Assembly: GCF_014652895.1 (NCBI RefSeq) | Contig: NZ_BMZR01000004.1 | Coordinates: 102,645-166,644 of the forward strand | Direction: 5' to 3' | Source: Psychrobacter glaciei | GTDB lineage: Bacteria; Pseudomonadota; Gammaproteobacteria; Pseudomonadales; Moraxellaceae | DNA length: 64,000 nt | Shown: one piece after another, positions 8,613 to 16,812 of the stretch | How positions within the stretch are numbered: position 1 is the first letter of the stretch | How the letters are laid out: every line of letters begins with the position of its first letter | The notes under the pieces: model-generated | What the model saw: the letters and a program-made list of their open reading frames with translations, nothing else | What the model was told of the DNA's origin: nothing | Database searches by the model: none | Program-made: the position numbers and the translations under genes

Positions 8613-9425
8613 ATGAGAAAATTGCTTACCACCACCGTGATGGCCGCGTCATTATCGGCACTTACTTTAACTGGCTGCACCAGCACCACCAACAGTGGCG
8701 CGGTCGGCGTCGATCGTCAACAGCTACTCTTGGTCTCTAGCGAGCAAGTACAGCAGCTATCAGCGCAAAGCTATAATAAAAACTTGCAAGAAGCAAGCAA
8801 ACGTGGTGTGCTCGACACTAATAAAGCTCAGCTCAATCGTTTAAAAAATATCTCTAACCGCCTCATCGGTCAAGTAGGCGTATATCGCCCTGATGCAGCT
8901 AATTGGAAATGGGAAGTACATACCATTAGATCCAACGAGCTGAACGCCTTTGTTATGCCGGGTGGCAAAATTATGTTTTACTCGGGCATTATTGATCGCT
9001 TAAACCTCACGGATGACGAAATTGCCGCGATTATGGGTCACGAGATGTCTCATGCCCTGCGTGAGCATTCACGTGAGCGTCTCTCACGCGAGTATGCTAC
9101 TCAGACCGGTATCGGTGTTGCAGCAAGTATCTTTGGTCTATCACAAGGTCAGGCTGATCTAGCGAACGTTGCTGGAGATTTAGGTTTGAGTCGTCCACAC
9201 AGTCGCACCCAAGAAGCTGAAGCCGACCAAATCGGTCTCGAGCTAATGGCACGCGCAGGCTACAATCCTCAAGCGGCTATCAGCTTATGGCAAAAAATGC
9301 AGCGCGCCAGCCAAGGTGAGCCACCACAGTTCTTAAGTACTCACCCAACCAGTAGCAATCGCATTAGCCAATTGCAAGCATTGATGCCTAAAGTGATGCC
9401 GCTGTATCAAAAATCACGTCGCTAA
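8613..9425 (+). CDS. M48-family metallopeptidase lipoprotein (LoiP/YcaL-like)
   Basis: Zinc metalloprotease of family M48 anchored in the envelope. It has a lipoprotein signal peptide (MRKLLTTTVM...LTLTGC, acylated Cys22), an HExxH catalytic motif in IMGHEMSHALREHSRER and the downstream EAEADQIGLELMARAGY segment that carries the third zinc ligand. This architecture matches periplasmic quality-control proteases such as E. coli LoiP and YcaL, which degrade misfolded outer-membrane assembly intermediates; the substrate here is inferred. Start 8613 is preferred: AGGA lies 8 nt upstream. The in-frame ATG at 8604 sits directly on the ribosome-binding site. A terminator follows at 9474-9513. Confidence 0.94.
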   Translation: MRKLLTTTVMAASLSALTLTGCTSTTNSGAVGVDRQQLLLVSSEQVQQLSAQSYNKNLQEASKRGVLDTNKAQLNRLKNISNRLIGQVGVYRPDAANWKWEVHTIRSNELNAFVMPGGKIMFYSGIIDRLNLTDDEIAAIMGHEMSHALREHSRERLSREYATQTGIGVAASIFGLSQGQADLANVAGDLGLSRPHSRTQEAEADQIGLELMARAGYNPQAAISLWQKMQRASQGEPPQFLSTHPTSSNRISQLQALMPKVMPLYQKSRR

Positions 9426-9473
9426 TCGTGTATTGCTGGCCATTCACTCTTAAGTAGCGTTTTATCGCTTACT

Positions 9474-9513
9474 AAAAGCAGAGTATAACCCACGGGTTGC
9501 GCTCTGCTTTTTT
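9474..9513 (+). terminator. Terminator after the M48 lipoprotein gene
   Basis: Stem AAAAGCAGAG / CTCTGCTTTT with an inner small hairpin (AACCCACGGGTT) in the loop, followed by T residues. Confidence 0.85.
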
Positions 9514-9677
9514 GTATTTTTGGCTCAGAAGCTGGCTGTATTACTTTAAAACTGTCGCATGTGCTATGGTCTACCCAATAGCTTTCTGTACAGTTGTCAG
9601 CGTCTGTTATAATGGTCACCACACGGTCTCAAATATTGCTTCAAAGCTTGCTAAGCAACACAAAACAAAGGATTCTT

Positions 9678-10004
9678 ATGAGTACCCACTCACCCACTGC
9701 TGATGCGCTCCAACATGAGCTACAGGCATTACAACCACAACATATCGAATTGATTAATGAGTCGATGAATCATTCTGGTTACTTCGATGGTAAAGAAAGC
9801 CACTTTAAACTGACTATCGTGAGTGACGCTTTTGAAGGCAAGCGCTTAGTAGCGCGTCATCAGCTGGTATATGGCTTGGTTAATGCTTTATTGACCTCTC
9901 AGGGTGGTCAGGTACATGCCTTAGCGATTCATGCTTTTACCCCAATCGAATGGCAAGGTCAAAGCCCTGATAGCCCGTTATGTGCCGGACAAAATAAAAG
10001 CTAA
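9678..10004 (+). CDS. bolA: BolA family protein
   Basis: 108-residue BolA protein, a small cytoplasmic partner of monothiol glutaredoxins in Fe-S cluster/iron handling and a morphology/biofilm regulator in enterobacteria. The core HIELINESMNHSGYFDGKES, the FKLTIVSDAFEGKRLVARHQ block and the final HALAIHAFTPIEW (C-terminal invariant His region) are all present. The ATG at 9678 follows AAAGGA at a good distance. It stands 140 bp upstream of the SirB2-like gene on the same strand, with no terminator visible between them. Confidence 0.93.
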   Translation: MSTHSPTADALQHELQALQPQHIELINESMNHSGYFDGKESHFKLTIVSDAFEGKRLVARHQLVYGLVNALLTSQGGQVHALAIHAFTPIEWQGQSPDSPLCAGQNKS

Positions 10005-10144
10005 TTAAGCTTATGCCAATTAATTTTTAGTTAAATGACAATCATAAAAATACTTTGCTCACGGTGTGGTAGCCATTTAAAAACCCTACATCGCGTGACT
10101 TTTTACAGACTTACAAATTGCGCCGTTAAAGGAAATGACATCCA

Positions 10145-10504
10145 ATGAAACATTTACATATGCTCATGGCAGTATTGGTGATTGTGCTATTTTTATACCA
10201 AAGCTATCTCGCATTAAGCGCCAATATACGGGCGCCGCGCATGATCAAAATAGCCACCCATGTCCTCTATGCGCTGCTCATCCTCTCAGGGGCTATAATG
10301 CTGATGCAACTGATGAATGCCAATGCGCCTGTACAATGGGTATTCGCCAAAATAATCTTACTCGTGGCGGCTATTAGTGCCAGTATAAAAGCCTTTCAAA
10401 CTCACGCGACACCTGGTCAAACCAAAACTGGCATTCTTATCGCTGCCGTGGCTTATATTGGTATTGTGTTACTGGCCTTTAGCAAACCTGATAATTTGTT
10501 TTAA
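10145..10504 (+). CDS. SirB2-like small inner-membrane protein
   Basis: 119-residue protein with four hydrophobic segments (about residues 4-24, 38-56, 65-82, 95-112) and the start MKHLHMLMAVLVIVLFLYQS, consistent with the SirB2 family. Members have no settled biochemical role; the name comes from an effect on Salmonella invasion gene expression. It has the same orientation as bolA and may share its transcript. Confidence 0.75.
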   Translation: MKHLHMLMAVLVIVLFLYQSYLALSANIRAPRMIKIATHVLYALLILSGAIMLMQLMNANAPVQWVFAKIILLVAAISASIKAFQTHATPGQTKTGILIAAVAYIGIVLLAFSKPDNLF

Positions 10505-10560
10505 TCGCCACTCTATGTCTGACTGAGCTTAGATAGACCGATTGCGGAATGAATGGCTAC

Positions 10561-10580
10561 TAGGGCGTGTATTTTTAATA
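10561..10580. repeat. Solo end of the MITE-like repeat
   Basis: TAGGGCGTGT (10561-10570) equals the outermost ten bases of the full elements at 35251 and 62380 (one mismatch to the first). No matching second end is visible nearby. The following bases diverge, so this may be a decayed end. Confidence 0.4.
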
Positions 10581-10745
10581 TCTTAATTCCAGTATTTTTG
10601 CTATCTTAAATAAATACAATGCCTTGCATGCTCGTTATTAAGAATAGAGGTTTGCAAGCAGATGACTATAAGCAAAGCAATCACGATGATTTTACTTAAA
10701 ATCGCGACGACGCCACATACCCTTACTTAGCCCTATGGAGCCATT

Positions 10746-11147
10746 ATGAAAACTTTTACTATAGCGACACTATTGGCATCAGCCGGCATGTTGGGTCTCT
10801 CAGGCTGCGCTTCTACTGGTAATATCACGCCGCAATATGTGCCGCCAAGCACTTATCAGAGCTATGACTGCCAAGCACTGAGCCAAGAGTACGTCCGTGT
10901 CAATCGCTATGTTGACGTCACTCGAAATGAGCAATCAACCTTGTCCGCTTCGGGTGTGGGTGTTGGGGTTTCTGCAGGCCGCTGGGGCATCTCACCGAAT
11001 ATCAGCTTTGGTGTTGGCAAAAGTAACAATACCAAAGCCCGCGATGCCAAGTTATCACGGCTTTATGGCGAGCGTGATGCGATTGTCCAATCGGCGCGTA
11101 TTCAACGTTGTAGCTTTGCCAATGGTGTTAAGATTTATGGTGAGTAA
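10746..11147 (+). CDS. Lipoprotein of unknown function
   Basis: 133 residues with a clear lipoprotein signal (MKTFTIATLLASAGMLGLSG followed by Cys21). The mature part has two further cysteines (in SYDCQALS and IQRCSFANG), a glycine/valine-rich middle (SASGVGVGVSAGRWG) and a charged helix-like segment (NTKARDAKLSRLYGERDAIVQ). I recognise no domain. The pattern of an N-terminal Cys-helix, glycine-rich stretch and C-terminal helix resembles many small outer-membrane lipoproteins. It is transcribed alone, with its own terminator at 11196-11232. Confidence 0.8.
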   Translation: MKTFTIATLLASAGMLGLSGCASTGNITPQYVPPSTYQSYDCQALSQEYVRVNRYVDVTRNEQSTLSASGVGVGVSAGRWGISPNISFGVGKSNNTKARDAKLSRLYGERDAIVQSARIQRCSFANGVKIYGE

Positions 11148-11195
11148 CATTAAGCAAAAGCTGTCTAAATGATTAAGATAGCGCCACCACACAAT

Positions 11196-11232
11196 GAAAA
11201 AGCCAATACGCGATAAGCATATTGGCTTTTTT
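11196..11232. terminator. Bidirectional terminator after the lipoprotein gene
   Basis: Stem AAAAAGCCAATA / TATTGGCTTTTT, with A- and T-runs on the two sides. It lies between the convergent lipoprotein gene and trxC. Confidence 0.88.
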
Positions 11233-11284
11233 AACGACTTTTATCCCACCTAACAAACATAATCAATTGAGCCATCAGCGACGA

Positions 11285-11722
11285 TCAGCGTAAGCTTTGC
11301 ACCCATTGGACGATTTGATTGCTAGGCAGCGCCCCTGATTGACGCGCGACCTCTTTGCCGTTTTTGAAGGCCACCATCGTTGGTAAACTGCGAATATTAT
11401 AGGGAGCGGCCGCCTGCTCATATTTATCCGTTTGCACTTTGGCAAAGACCACTTGCGGCAACTGACCAGCAGCGACTTTGAACTCTGGTGCCATCATAAT
11501 ACAAGGCTGACACCAGCTTGCCCAAAAATCAACGATGGTCAGCACCTCGTTTTTTTGGATGACTTTATTGGCTGTTTGCGCGTTCAGCTCACACGGACTT
11601 GCTGTCAATAATGGCTGACTACATTTACCACATTTCGGTGCAGCGCTTAGCCGTGCAGCAGGTACACGGTTGGTTGCTTGGCAATGTGGGCAGACCAGAT
11701 GAAAACTTTGCTCACTCATCAT
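11285..11722 (-). CDS. trxC: Thioredoxin 2 (TrxC-type, zinc-finger thioredoxin)
   Basis: 145 residues with the TrxC layout: an N-terminal zinc ribbon (C11-P-H-C14 and C31-G-K-C34) and then a thioredoxin fold. TrxC reduces disulfides in cytoplasmic proteins and is typically induced by oxidative stress. Oddity: the active site reads W-C71-Q-P-C74 instead of the near-universal WCGPC; the cis-proline region SLPTMVAFKNGK is normal. A Gly-to-Gln change between the cysteines should alter the redox potential. AGGA lies just upstream of the double ATG at 11722/11719. Confidence 0.93.
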   Translation of the reverse strand: MMSEQSFHLVCPHCQATNRVPAARLSAAPKCGKCSQPLLTASPCELNAQTANKVIQKNEVLTIVDFWASWCQPCIMMAPEFKVAAGQLPQVVFAKVQTDKYEQAAAPYNIRSLPTMVAFKNGKEVARQSGALPSNQIVQWVQSLR

Positions 11723-11838
11723 ATGATTCCTATTCTAATTATTTAATGGTCTCGAAAATTCGACTTTGGTATTTTTAACTAAAAGCTATTTGAATTGGTT
11801 TTACGAGCAATTTTAGCATAGTCAATTATATTGATTCT

Positions 11839-12459
11839 CTACGCCACTTGCTGTGCCACGCCACTATATACATAGCTCATCGGTCTTGGGCCGGGCAAGT
11901 ATTCTTCGCTCAGCTCGTCAATGACAAAACCACCCGCTCTAATCAGTACTGGAATGTCACGATCTAAATGACAACCACCGGCCATCGGTTTCCAAAAAGG
12001 CGTCAGTCGATGCTGCCATCGCTCAACAGAAAAATCTGGCGCTAAGCCATGCTCACAAAACAACAAGCGACCGCTAGGTTTTAACACGCGTACCATTTCT
12101 CGAAGTGCAGCTATTGGCTCATCAATACTACATAGGGTAAAGGTCATCACAATCGTATCAAATTGATCCGTATCCGCATGAATGCCTTGGACATCAACGG
12201 CTATCACTTCAACTGGAATATTAATGTCAGCGGCGCGCTTGCGTGCTAACGTCTGCATTTGAGCTGCTGGGTCAACACCAATAATAGAAGAAACCTTTTT
12301 GGCATCATAAAATTGCAAATTAAGACCACTGCCAATCCCAATTTCTAATACCTCGCCTAACGCCTGAGGAACAATTTTAGAACGTGCTTTCATCACGTTA
12401 CCTGTACTACAAGCAACATCTATCAGCTTGGGCAATACATAGCGCTCATAAGGGTTCAT
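11839..12459 (-). CDS. Class I SAM-dependent methyltransferase (METTL7/UbiE-like)
   Basis: 206-residue soluble methyltransferase. The motif I region VLEIGIGSGLNLQFYD, an acidic loop (IIGVDPAAQM), the post-II segment FDTIVMTFTLCSI and the motif ALREMVRVLKPSGRLLFCEHG place it in the UbiE/METTL7-like group. The C-terminal stretch HRLTPFWKPMAGGCHLDRD is typical of the METTL7-like branch, some eukaryotic members of which methylate thiols. The substrate here is not determinable. It sits between trxC and the sulfur module on the same strand as both, but with long spacers. Confidence 0.85.
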   Translation of the reverse strand: MNPYERYVLPKLIDVACSTGNVMKARSKIVPQALGEVLEIGIGSGLNLQFYDAKKVSSIIGVDPAAQMQTLARKRAADINIPVEVIAVDVQGIHADTDQFDTIVMTFTLCSIDEPIAALREMVRVLKPSGRLLFCEHGLAPDFSVERWQHRLTPFWKPMAGGCHLDRDIPVLIRAGGFVIDELSEEYLPGPRPMSYVYSGVAQQVA

Positions 12460-12544
12460 TATTCTCTCCAGTTATTGCCGTATTTAGCGTTTGCGGATAT
12501 TGATATAGTTGATACTAAATAAAATGGGTACATGACATTATGAT

Positions 12545-12620
12545 GCGTGACTGGCACAAACTTTTCTTGCTTGCTGTGCCTACGCAGACAGAGGCTACGA
12601 AAAATTTATACCAGTCACGC
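12545..12620. repeat. Small element with 22-bp imperfect inverted ends
   Basis: Left arm 12545-12566 (GCGTGACTGGCACAAACTTT, then TC) and right arm 12599-12620 pair over 22 bp with four mismatches; the outer ten bases (GCGTGACTGG / CCAGTCACGC) pair perfectly. The centre holds GCTGTGCCTACGCAGACAGA. A T-run follows on the plus strand (12626-12631). It lies in the 305-bp spacer between two minus-strand genes, where nothing else is visible. It is either a repetitive extragenic element or a long RNA hairpin. Confidence 0.65.
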
Positions 12621-12764
12621 TGTCTCTTTTTTATATTGACCTGACTATACCAATCTTCTATACAGTAAATAATCTATCTGATAATCATTTTTATAGATAT
12701 CAATCATACGATACTTGCATAGTAAGGCATAAGATGACAATTTTTACTTATGGCACTGTTTAGT

Positions 12765-13637
12765 TTATTCACCAAGGACATTGATCGGCACTTTCAAATA
12801 ACGCGTACCATTGTCTTCTGGCTCTGGGAAATGTCCTGCATCAATATTAATTTGCACGGCAGGAATGATAAGGCGTGGCATACCCAAAGTCGCATCGCGG
12901 CGCTCACGCATCTGCACAAACTCGGCTTCATTTATACTGTCTTTAACATGGATGTTTTCTAGTTTTTGTGCAGCAACAGTCGCTGTTGGACAGTGCTTAC
13001 GGCCTTCACCTGGATAATCATGGCACAGATACATGACTGTATCTTCAGGAAGCGCCAACAGCTTTTGAATAGACTGATAGAGCGTTTTGGCATCGCCGCC
13101 GGGGAAGTCGCAGCGTGCTGTACCGACATCAGGCGCGAACAAGGTATCTCCAACGAATACCACTGTCTTTTCATCGTCAGCCGCCAGATAAGCCATGTCT
13201 GCCCGTGTGTGACCGGGCACATACATGGCTGTAATGGTAATACCACCAAGCGCTAGTGTTTCACCCTCGTCGGTCAAAATATCAAACTGACTGGCATCGG
13301 TACGAAAACTGGTGTCAAAGTTAAAGATTTGCTTAAAGATTTTTTGTACTTCGGTGATATGCTGACCAATTACTAATTGTCCACCAAGGCTTTCTTTTAC
13401 ATGAATAGCAGCAGATAGATGGTCTGCATGCGCATGCGTCTCGATAATATATTTAAGCGCCCAGCCCTGCTCACGTACGAACTCAATCACTTCATCCACA
13501 CTACTGGTACTCGTTCTGCCTGACTTGGCATCAAAGTTCAGTACAGGATCGACAATGGCGCACAGTTTCTGTTCGGTATCAGCGATAACGTGAGTATAAG
13601 TTTCTGTATCGCTATCTAAAAAAGAATGAACTTGCAT
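12765..13637 (-). CDS. blh: Blh-type MBL-fold hydrolase (persulfide dioxygenase-like)
   Basis: 290-residue metallo-beta-lactamase-fold protein of the ETHE1/Blh type. Metal ligands are visible in order: THAHADH, the His of PGHTRADMAY, the Asp of VGDTLFAPDVGTARCDFPGG and the His of YLCHDYPGEGR. The phrases GTARCDFPGG and LCHDYPGEGR are hallmarks of sulfur dioxygenases, which oxidise glutathione persulfide to sulfite. The divergent regulator is BigR-like, matching bigR-blh systems in Xylella, Agrobacterium and Acinetobacter. The start is the ATG at 13637 with GAGG about 5 nt upstream; the frame is open further (to 13682) but lacks a ribosome-binding site. Unlike some Blh proteins it has no fused DUF442 domain; separate DUF442 genes lie downstream of bigR. 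Confidence 0.92.
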   Translation of the reverse strand: MQVHSFLDSDTETYTHVIADTEQKLCAIVDPVLNFDAKSGRTSTSSVDEVIEFVREQGWALKYIIETHAHADHLSAAIHVKESLGGQLVIGQHITEVQKIFKQIFNFDTSFRTDASQFDILTDEGETLALGGITITAMYVPGHTRADMAYLAADDEKTVVFVGDTLFAPDVGTARCDFPGGDAKTLYQSIQKLLALPEDTVMYLCHDYPGEGRKHCPTATVAAQKLENIHVKDSINEAEFVQMRERRDATLGMPRLIIPAVQINIDAGHFPEPEDNGTRYLKVPINVLGE

Positions 13638-14047
13638 AGCTGCCTCTTTGCTTTTATAGGATTGTTTTAACCTTCGAACCATTCTTTAAGTATAATGGAT
13701 CGTCATATACAATATTTAATTCAAAAAACAATGCATATTAAATGTTTATAAATTATTGCAGTTAATATCAACGCCGCCGACAACATCAGCGGTCAAATTT
13801 TTAGCATGCCTTTTTAACATGCTTTCTTAACGTTAATACCAATATAGCAATCACTATACAATTTATCAAATTATATAATGTAAATAAATATAACTTGATG
13901 TAAGCTGCGATATCATTGATAATTAACGGTAATCACTCATCACTTTTATAAAAACCACGCGACCTTTATCTGGTTTTATATAAGGAGCTCACTCTGACAA
14001 CTTCTACCTCAGCATTGGCTACCTCTACTGACAGTAAGGCCGACCCT
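13638..14047. promoter_or_regulatory. Divergent promoter region of blh and bigR with AT-rich inverted repeats
   Basis: The 360-410 bp between the divergent blh and bigR starts contain several dyads of the kind ArsR-family dimers bind: CCATTC-N8-TAATGG (13679-13698, close to the ATTC-N8-GAAT pattern reported for SqrR-type sites), ATTTAAT-N16-ATTAAAT (13714-13743), AGCATG-N9-CATGCT (13803-13823) and TTATAT-N11-ATATAA (13871-13893). Which of these is the operator cannot be decided from sequence alone. Confidence 0.5.
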
Positions 14048-14386
14048 ATGTCAGTCAATAACGCAGACTCTGTACCGCTAGATCTGGCCAAACAGATGCA
14101 ACAAGCATCGCTACAAGCCAGCCAATTACTAAAGTCACTCTCGCATCCTGATCGCTTACTCCTTCTCTGTCAATTGACTCAAGGTGAGTATTGCGTTGGT
14201 GAGCTTGAGGGGTTGGTCGGTGTTGGACAGCCAAGCTTATCGCAGCAGTTAGGCATATTGCGCAAGGATGAGCTGGTCGCGACACGGCGCGACGGCAAGC
14301 AAATTTACTATAGCATCGCCAGCGACGATGCCTTGGCGGTCTTAGAGCTACTTTATCAACGCTTTTGTGCCAAAACAGATGCCTAA
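14048..14386 (+). CDS. bigR: ArsR-family sulfide/persulfide-responsive repressor (BigR/SqrR-like)
   Basis: Winged-helix ArsR repressor: KSLSHPDRLLLLCQLTQGEY, then GQPSLSQQLGILRKDELVAT (recognition helix) and RRDGKQIYYSI (wing). Two cysteines, in GEYCVGELE (Cys49 from this start) and YQRFCAK (Cys107), occupy the positions of the redox pair that forms a di- or tetrasulfide bridge in BigR/SqrR; there are no metal-binding motifs. It probably represses blh and the sulP gene until reactive sulfur appears. The start is uncertain: ATG 14048 has AAGG 8 nt upstream, but the strongest ribosome-binding site (AAGGAG, 13982-13987) faces an in-frame CTG at 13994 with ideal spacing. Confidence 0.9.
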   Translation: MSVNNADSVPLDLAKQMQQASLQASQLLKSLSHPDRLLLLCQLTQGEYCVGELEGLVGVGQPSLSQQLGILRKDELVATRRDGKQIYYSIASDDALAVLELLYQRFCAKTDA

Positions 14387-14442
14387 CTGGTTATTGAGTT
14401 CTTAGCTGTTTTTAACTTTATTTATTGTGATGACGTATTGAT

Positions 14443-16152
14443 ATGACCTCTATCGCTACTCGCCTGATTCCTACTTGGCTGCGCCAGTATCAGCTGGCTG
14501 CCTTGCCAACTGACGTCATCGCTGGGCTGGTGGTGGGCGTACTGGTGATACCGCAAAGCCTAGGCTACGCTGTACTTGCAGGCTTGCCGCCCGTCTATGG
14601 TCTGTACGCTGCGATTGTGCCTGTCATCGTCTATGCTTGGCTTGGCTCTAGCAATGTACAAGCGGTCGGACCGGTGGCCATCACGGCTATTATGACTGCC
14701 AGTAGTTTGTTGCCTTACGCTGAGCAAGGCACTGAGCAGTATGCCCTAATGGCAAGTCTATTGGCACTGATGGTGGGGTCACTGCTTTGGATCGCAGGAC
14801 GGCTCAAGCTTGGCTGGATCATGCAGTTTATCAGTCGCGGCGTATCGGCAGGATTTGTGAGCGGTGCGGCGGTCCTTATATTTATCAGTCAGCTCAAATA
14901 CTTAACGGATATCCCGATCGCGGGCAGCAGCCTAATCGGTTATTTATCGACCATGCAGCTATATGCGCGCCAGCTACATCCGTTGACCTTGTTGATTGGC
15001 GTGATCGCTTTTGCGCTCTTGGTCGCAAATCGCTACGGTAGCAAATGGGTGTGGCGAACGTGGCTGTCATCCTCATCTGCCAAATGGGCAGAACGCTTGT
15101 TTCCCCTTATTTTGCTCGGCATTGCCATTTTACTCAGTATGGCACTGCATTGGGACGCGCGTGGCGTGGCGACTATCGGTAATATTCCGCAAGGGTTACC
15201 ACGTTTCACACTGCCCCATATACCAGACATCCAAGAAGCGCTCAAACTGTTACCAACCGCAGGATTGATGGCGCTTATTATCTTTGTCTCTAGCAGTTCC
15301 GTCGCCAGCACCTATGCGCGACTGCGCGGTGAGAAGTTTGATGCTAATCGTGAGCTGACAGGGCTTGGACTCGCCAATCTTTCTGGTGGATTTTTTCAGA
15401 GCTTTGCCGTGGCAGGCGGGTTTTCACGGACGGCAATCAACGTCGACTCAGGTGCCAAAACTCCACTCGCCAGCCTGATGACGGTGCTGGTGATGATTGC
15501 CGCACTAATCGCCTTTAATAGCGCACTTGCGCCGCTGCCTTACGCCTTGCTTGGCGCAACCATCATGGCATCCATCATTGGCTTGATCGATATTGCGACC
15601 TTAAAGTCCGCTTGGCAACGGGATCGCTTAGACGGTGCAAGCTTTATCGCAGCGTTTGTAGGGGTACTAATATTTGGGCTGAATACCGGACTGGTCATCG
15701 GTCTCATGGTGTCATTTGCCAGTCTCATCTGGCAATCGAGTCAACCACACGTCGCCATCGTCGGACAATTGGCTGGGACAGGACATTTTCGCAATATCAA
15801 TCGTCACGATGTCGTCACTTTTCATAATTTATTGATGTTACGTATCGATGAGAGTCTGTTTTTTGGTAATAGCGAATCGGTACATCGGCGCATCTTAAAT
15901 GCCTTACAACAATATCCCGAAGCGCATGAGCTGATTCTCATTATGGCCGCGGTCAATCACATTGATCTGACCGCGCAGGAAATGCTCAGCACCTTAAATC
16001 AAGAGCTGGCCCTGCAAAACAAGCATTTACACTTTAGCTTTATTAAAGGCCCAGTCATGGATGTCATCGAACACACTCCGCTGATTGCTGAGCTATCAGG
16101 ACAGGTGTACCTCAGTACTATGGATGCCGTCAATGCTCTAAAGCAAATATAA
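14443..16152 (+). CDS. SulP-family anion transporter with STAS domain
   Basis: 569-residue SulP permease. The N-terminal signature GLVVGVLVIPQSLGYAVLAG and PPVYGLYAAIVPVIVYAWLG is followed by about 10-12 membrane segments. The conserved FFQSFAVAGGFSRTAINVDS block (about residues 317-336) and a C-terminal STAS domain (about 440-569, including LILIMAAVNHIDLTAQEML) are present. SulP proteins move sulfate, bicarbonate or related anions. Placed 56 bp after a BigR-like regulator it most plausibly exports or takes up sulfite/sulfate in sulfide detoxification, which is an inference from context. Confidence 0.93.
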   Translation: MTSIATRLIPTWLRQYQLAALPTDVIAGLVVGVLVIPQSLGYAVLAGLPPVYGLYAAIVPVIVYAWLGSSNVQAVGPVAITAIMTASSLLPYAEQGTEQYALMASLLALMVGSLLWIAGRLKLGWIMQFISRGVSAGFVSGAAVLIFISQLKYLTDIPIAGSSLIGYLSTMQLYARQLHPLTLLIGVIAFALLVANRYGSKWVWRTWLSSSSAKWAERLFPLILLGIAILLSMALHWDARGVATIGNIPQGLPRFTLPHIPDIQEALKLLPTAGLMALIIFVSSSSVASTYARLRGEKFDANRELTGLGLANLSGGFFQSFAVAGGFSRTAINVDSGAKTPLASLMTVLVMIAALIAFNSALAPLPYALLGATIMASIIGLIDIATLKSAWQRDRLDGASFIAAFVGVLIFGLNTGLVIGLMVSFASLIWQSSQPHVAIVGQLAGTGHFRNINRHDVVTFHNLLMLRIDESLFFGNSESVHRRILNALQQYPEAHELILIMAAVNHIDLTAQEMLSTLNQELALQNKHLHFSFIKGPVMDVIEHTPLIAELSGQVYLSTMDAVNALKQI

Positions 16153-16354
16153 ATACGCCCTACTATTTTCGTCAACCATACAATCACTATTGATGTCTGC
16201 AACAAAATATCGTTATGATAGAGAGTATAGTATGCTAGCTTGTTGTATGGCTGCACTGAATCTAAACGAGCTAAATCAAGCCGAACTGAAATAAGACAAC
16301 ATTTAGACGTCAAATCGGCGCTTTAGTGTTTTTAACATTTTTTAATAAACGTAA

Positions 16355-16693
16355 ATGACCCTTTTTATGACCGATGATTTAACGATTTATAAGCAAATAT
16401 ACCCAAGCCAATGTGTCAAGATTGCTGAGCTGGGCTATCGCTCAGTACTCAATATACGCCCAGATGCTGAGATCGAGACACAGCCTAATAGCTGTGATTT
16501 GGCGACTGCAACGAAGCAGGCAAATCTGACGTATCATCACCTACCCTTTGATGATGAGCGCCTAAGTATGCTGACCGTAGAACAGTTTGCCGTCTTTTAT
16601 CACTCAATGCCCAAGCCCATATTGATGTTTTGTGGTACTGGTGCTCGCGCCAAACTGCTTTATCAAAGCGCATTGATGCAAGGGCTGCTATAA
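16355..16693 (+). CDS. DUF442 (TIGR01244) phosphatase/rhodanese-like protein, copy 1
   Basis: 112-residue protein of the DUF442 family (dual-specificity-phosphatase fold; found fused to Blh in some bacteria). The core IYPSQCVKIAELGYRSVLNI and RPDAE matches copy 2. The P-loop reads C-G-T-G-A-R-A (in MFCGTGARAK), keeping the Cys and Arg of the CxxxxxR phosphatase signature but differing from the usual CRTGNRS. Members linked to Blh act on sulfur species. It follows sulP by about 200 bp and could be read from the same transcript. The start may be ATG 16355 or 16367. Confidence 0.8.
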   Translation: MTLFMTDDLTIYKQIYPSQCVKIAELGYRSVLNIRPDAEIETQPNSCDLATATKQANLTYHHLPFDDERLSMLTVEQFAVFYHSMPKPILMFCGTGARAKLLYQSALMQGLL

Positions 16694-16812
16694 AACGGCA
16701 ATAACGCTTACACACCTTCTCTTTAGAAGTGACTGCAATAAGCCTAGGCTTAGATGCTGTATTCCTACACTTTACATCTCACTCTTTCATATAAACAATA
16801 AAAGGAGCTCTT

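Noticed and set aside
9422-9703. Short open frames around the terminator between the M48 gene and bolA
   Set aside because: They overlap a clear terminator and the bolA start, have no ribosome-binding site and no similarity.
13638-13682. 15-residue N-terminal extension of the Blh-like protein
   Set aside because: GAGG is placed for ATG 13637, and the extension overlaps the likely operator/promoter region.
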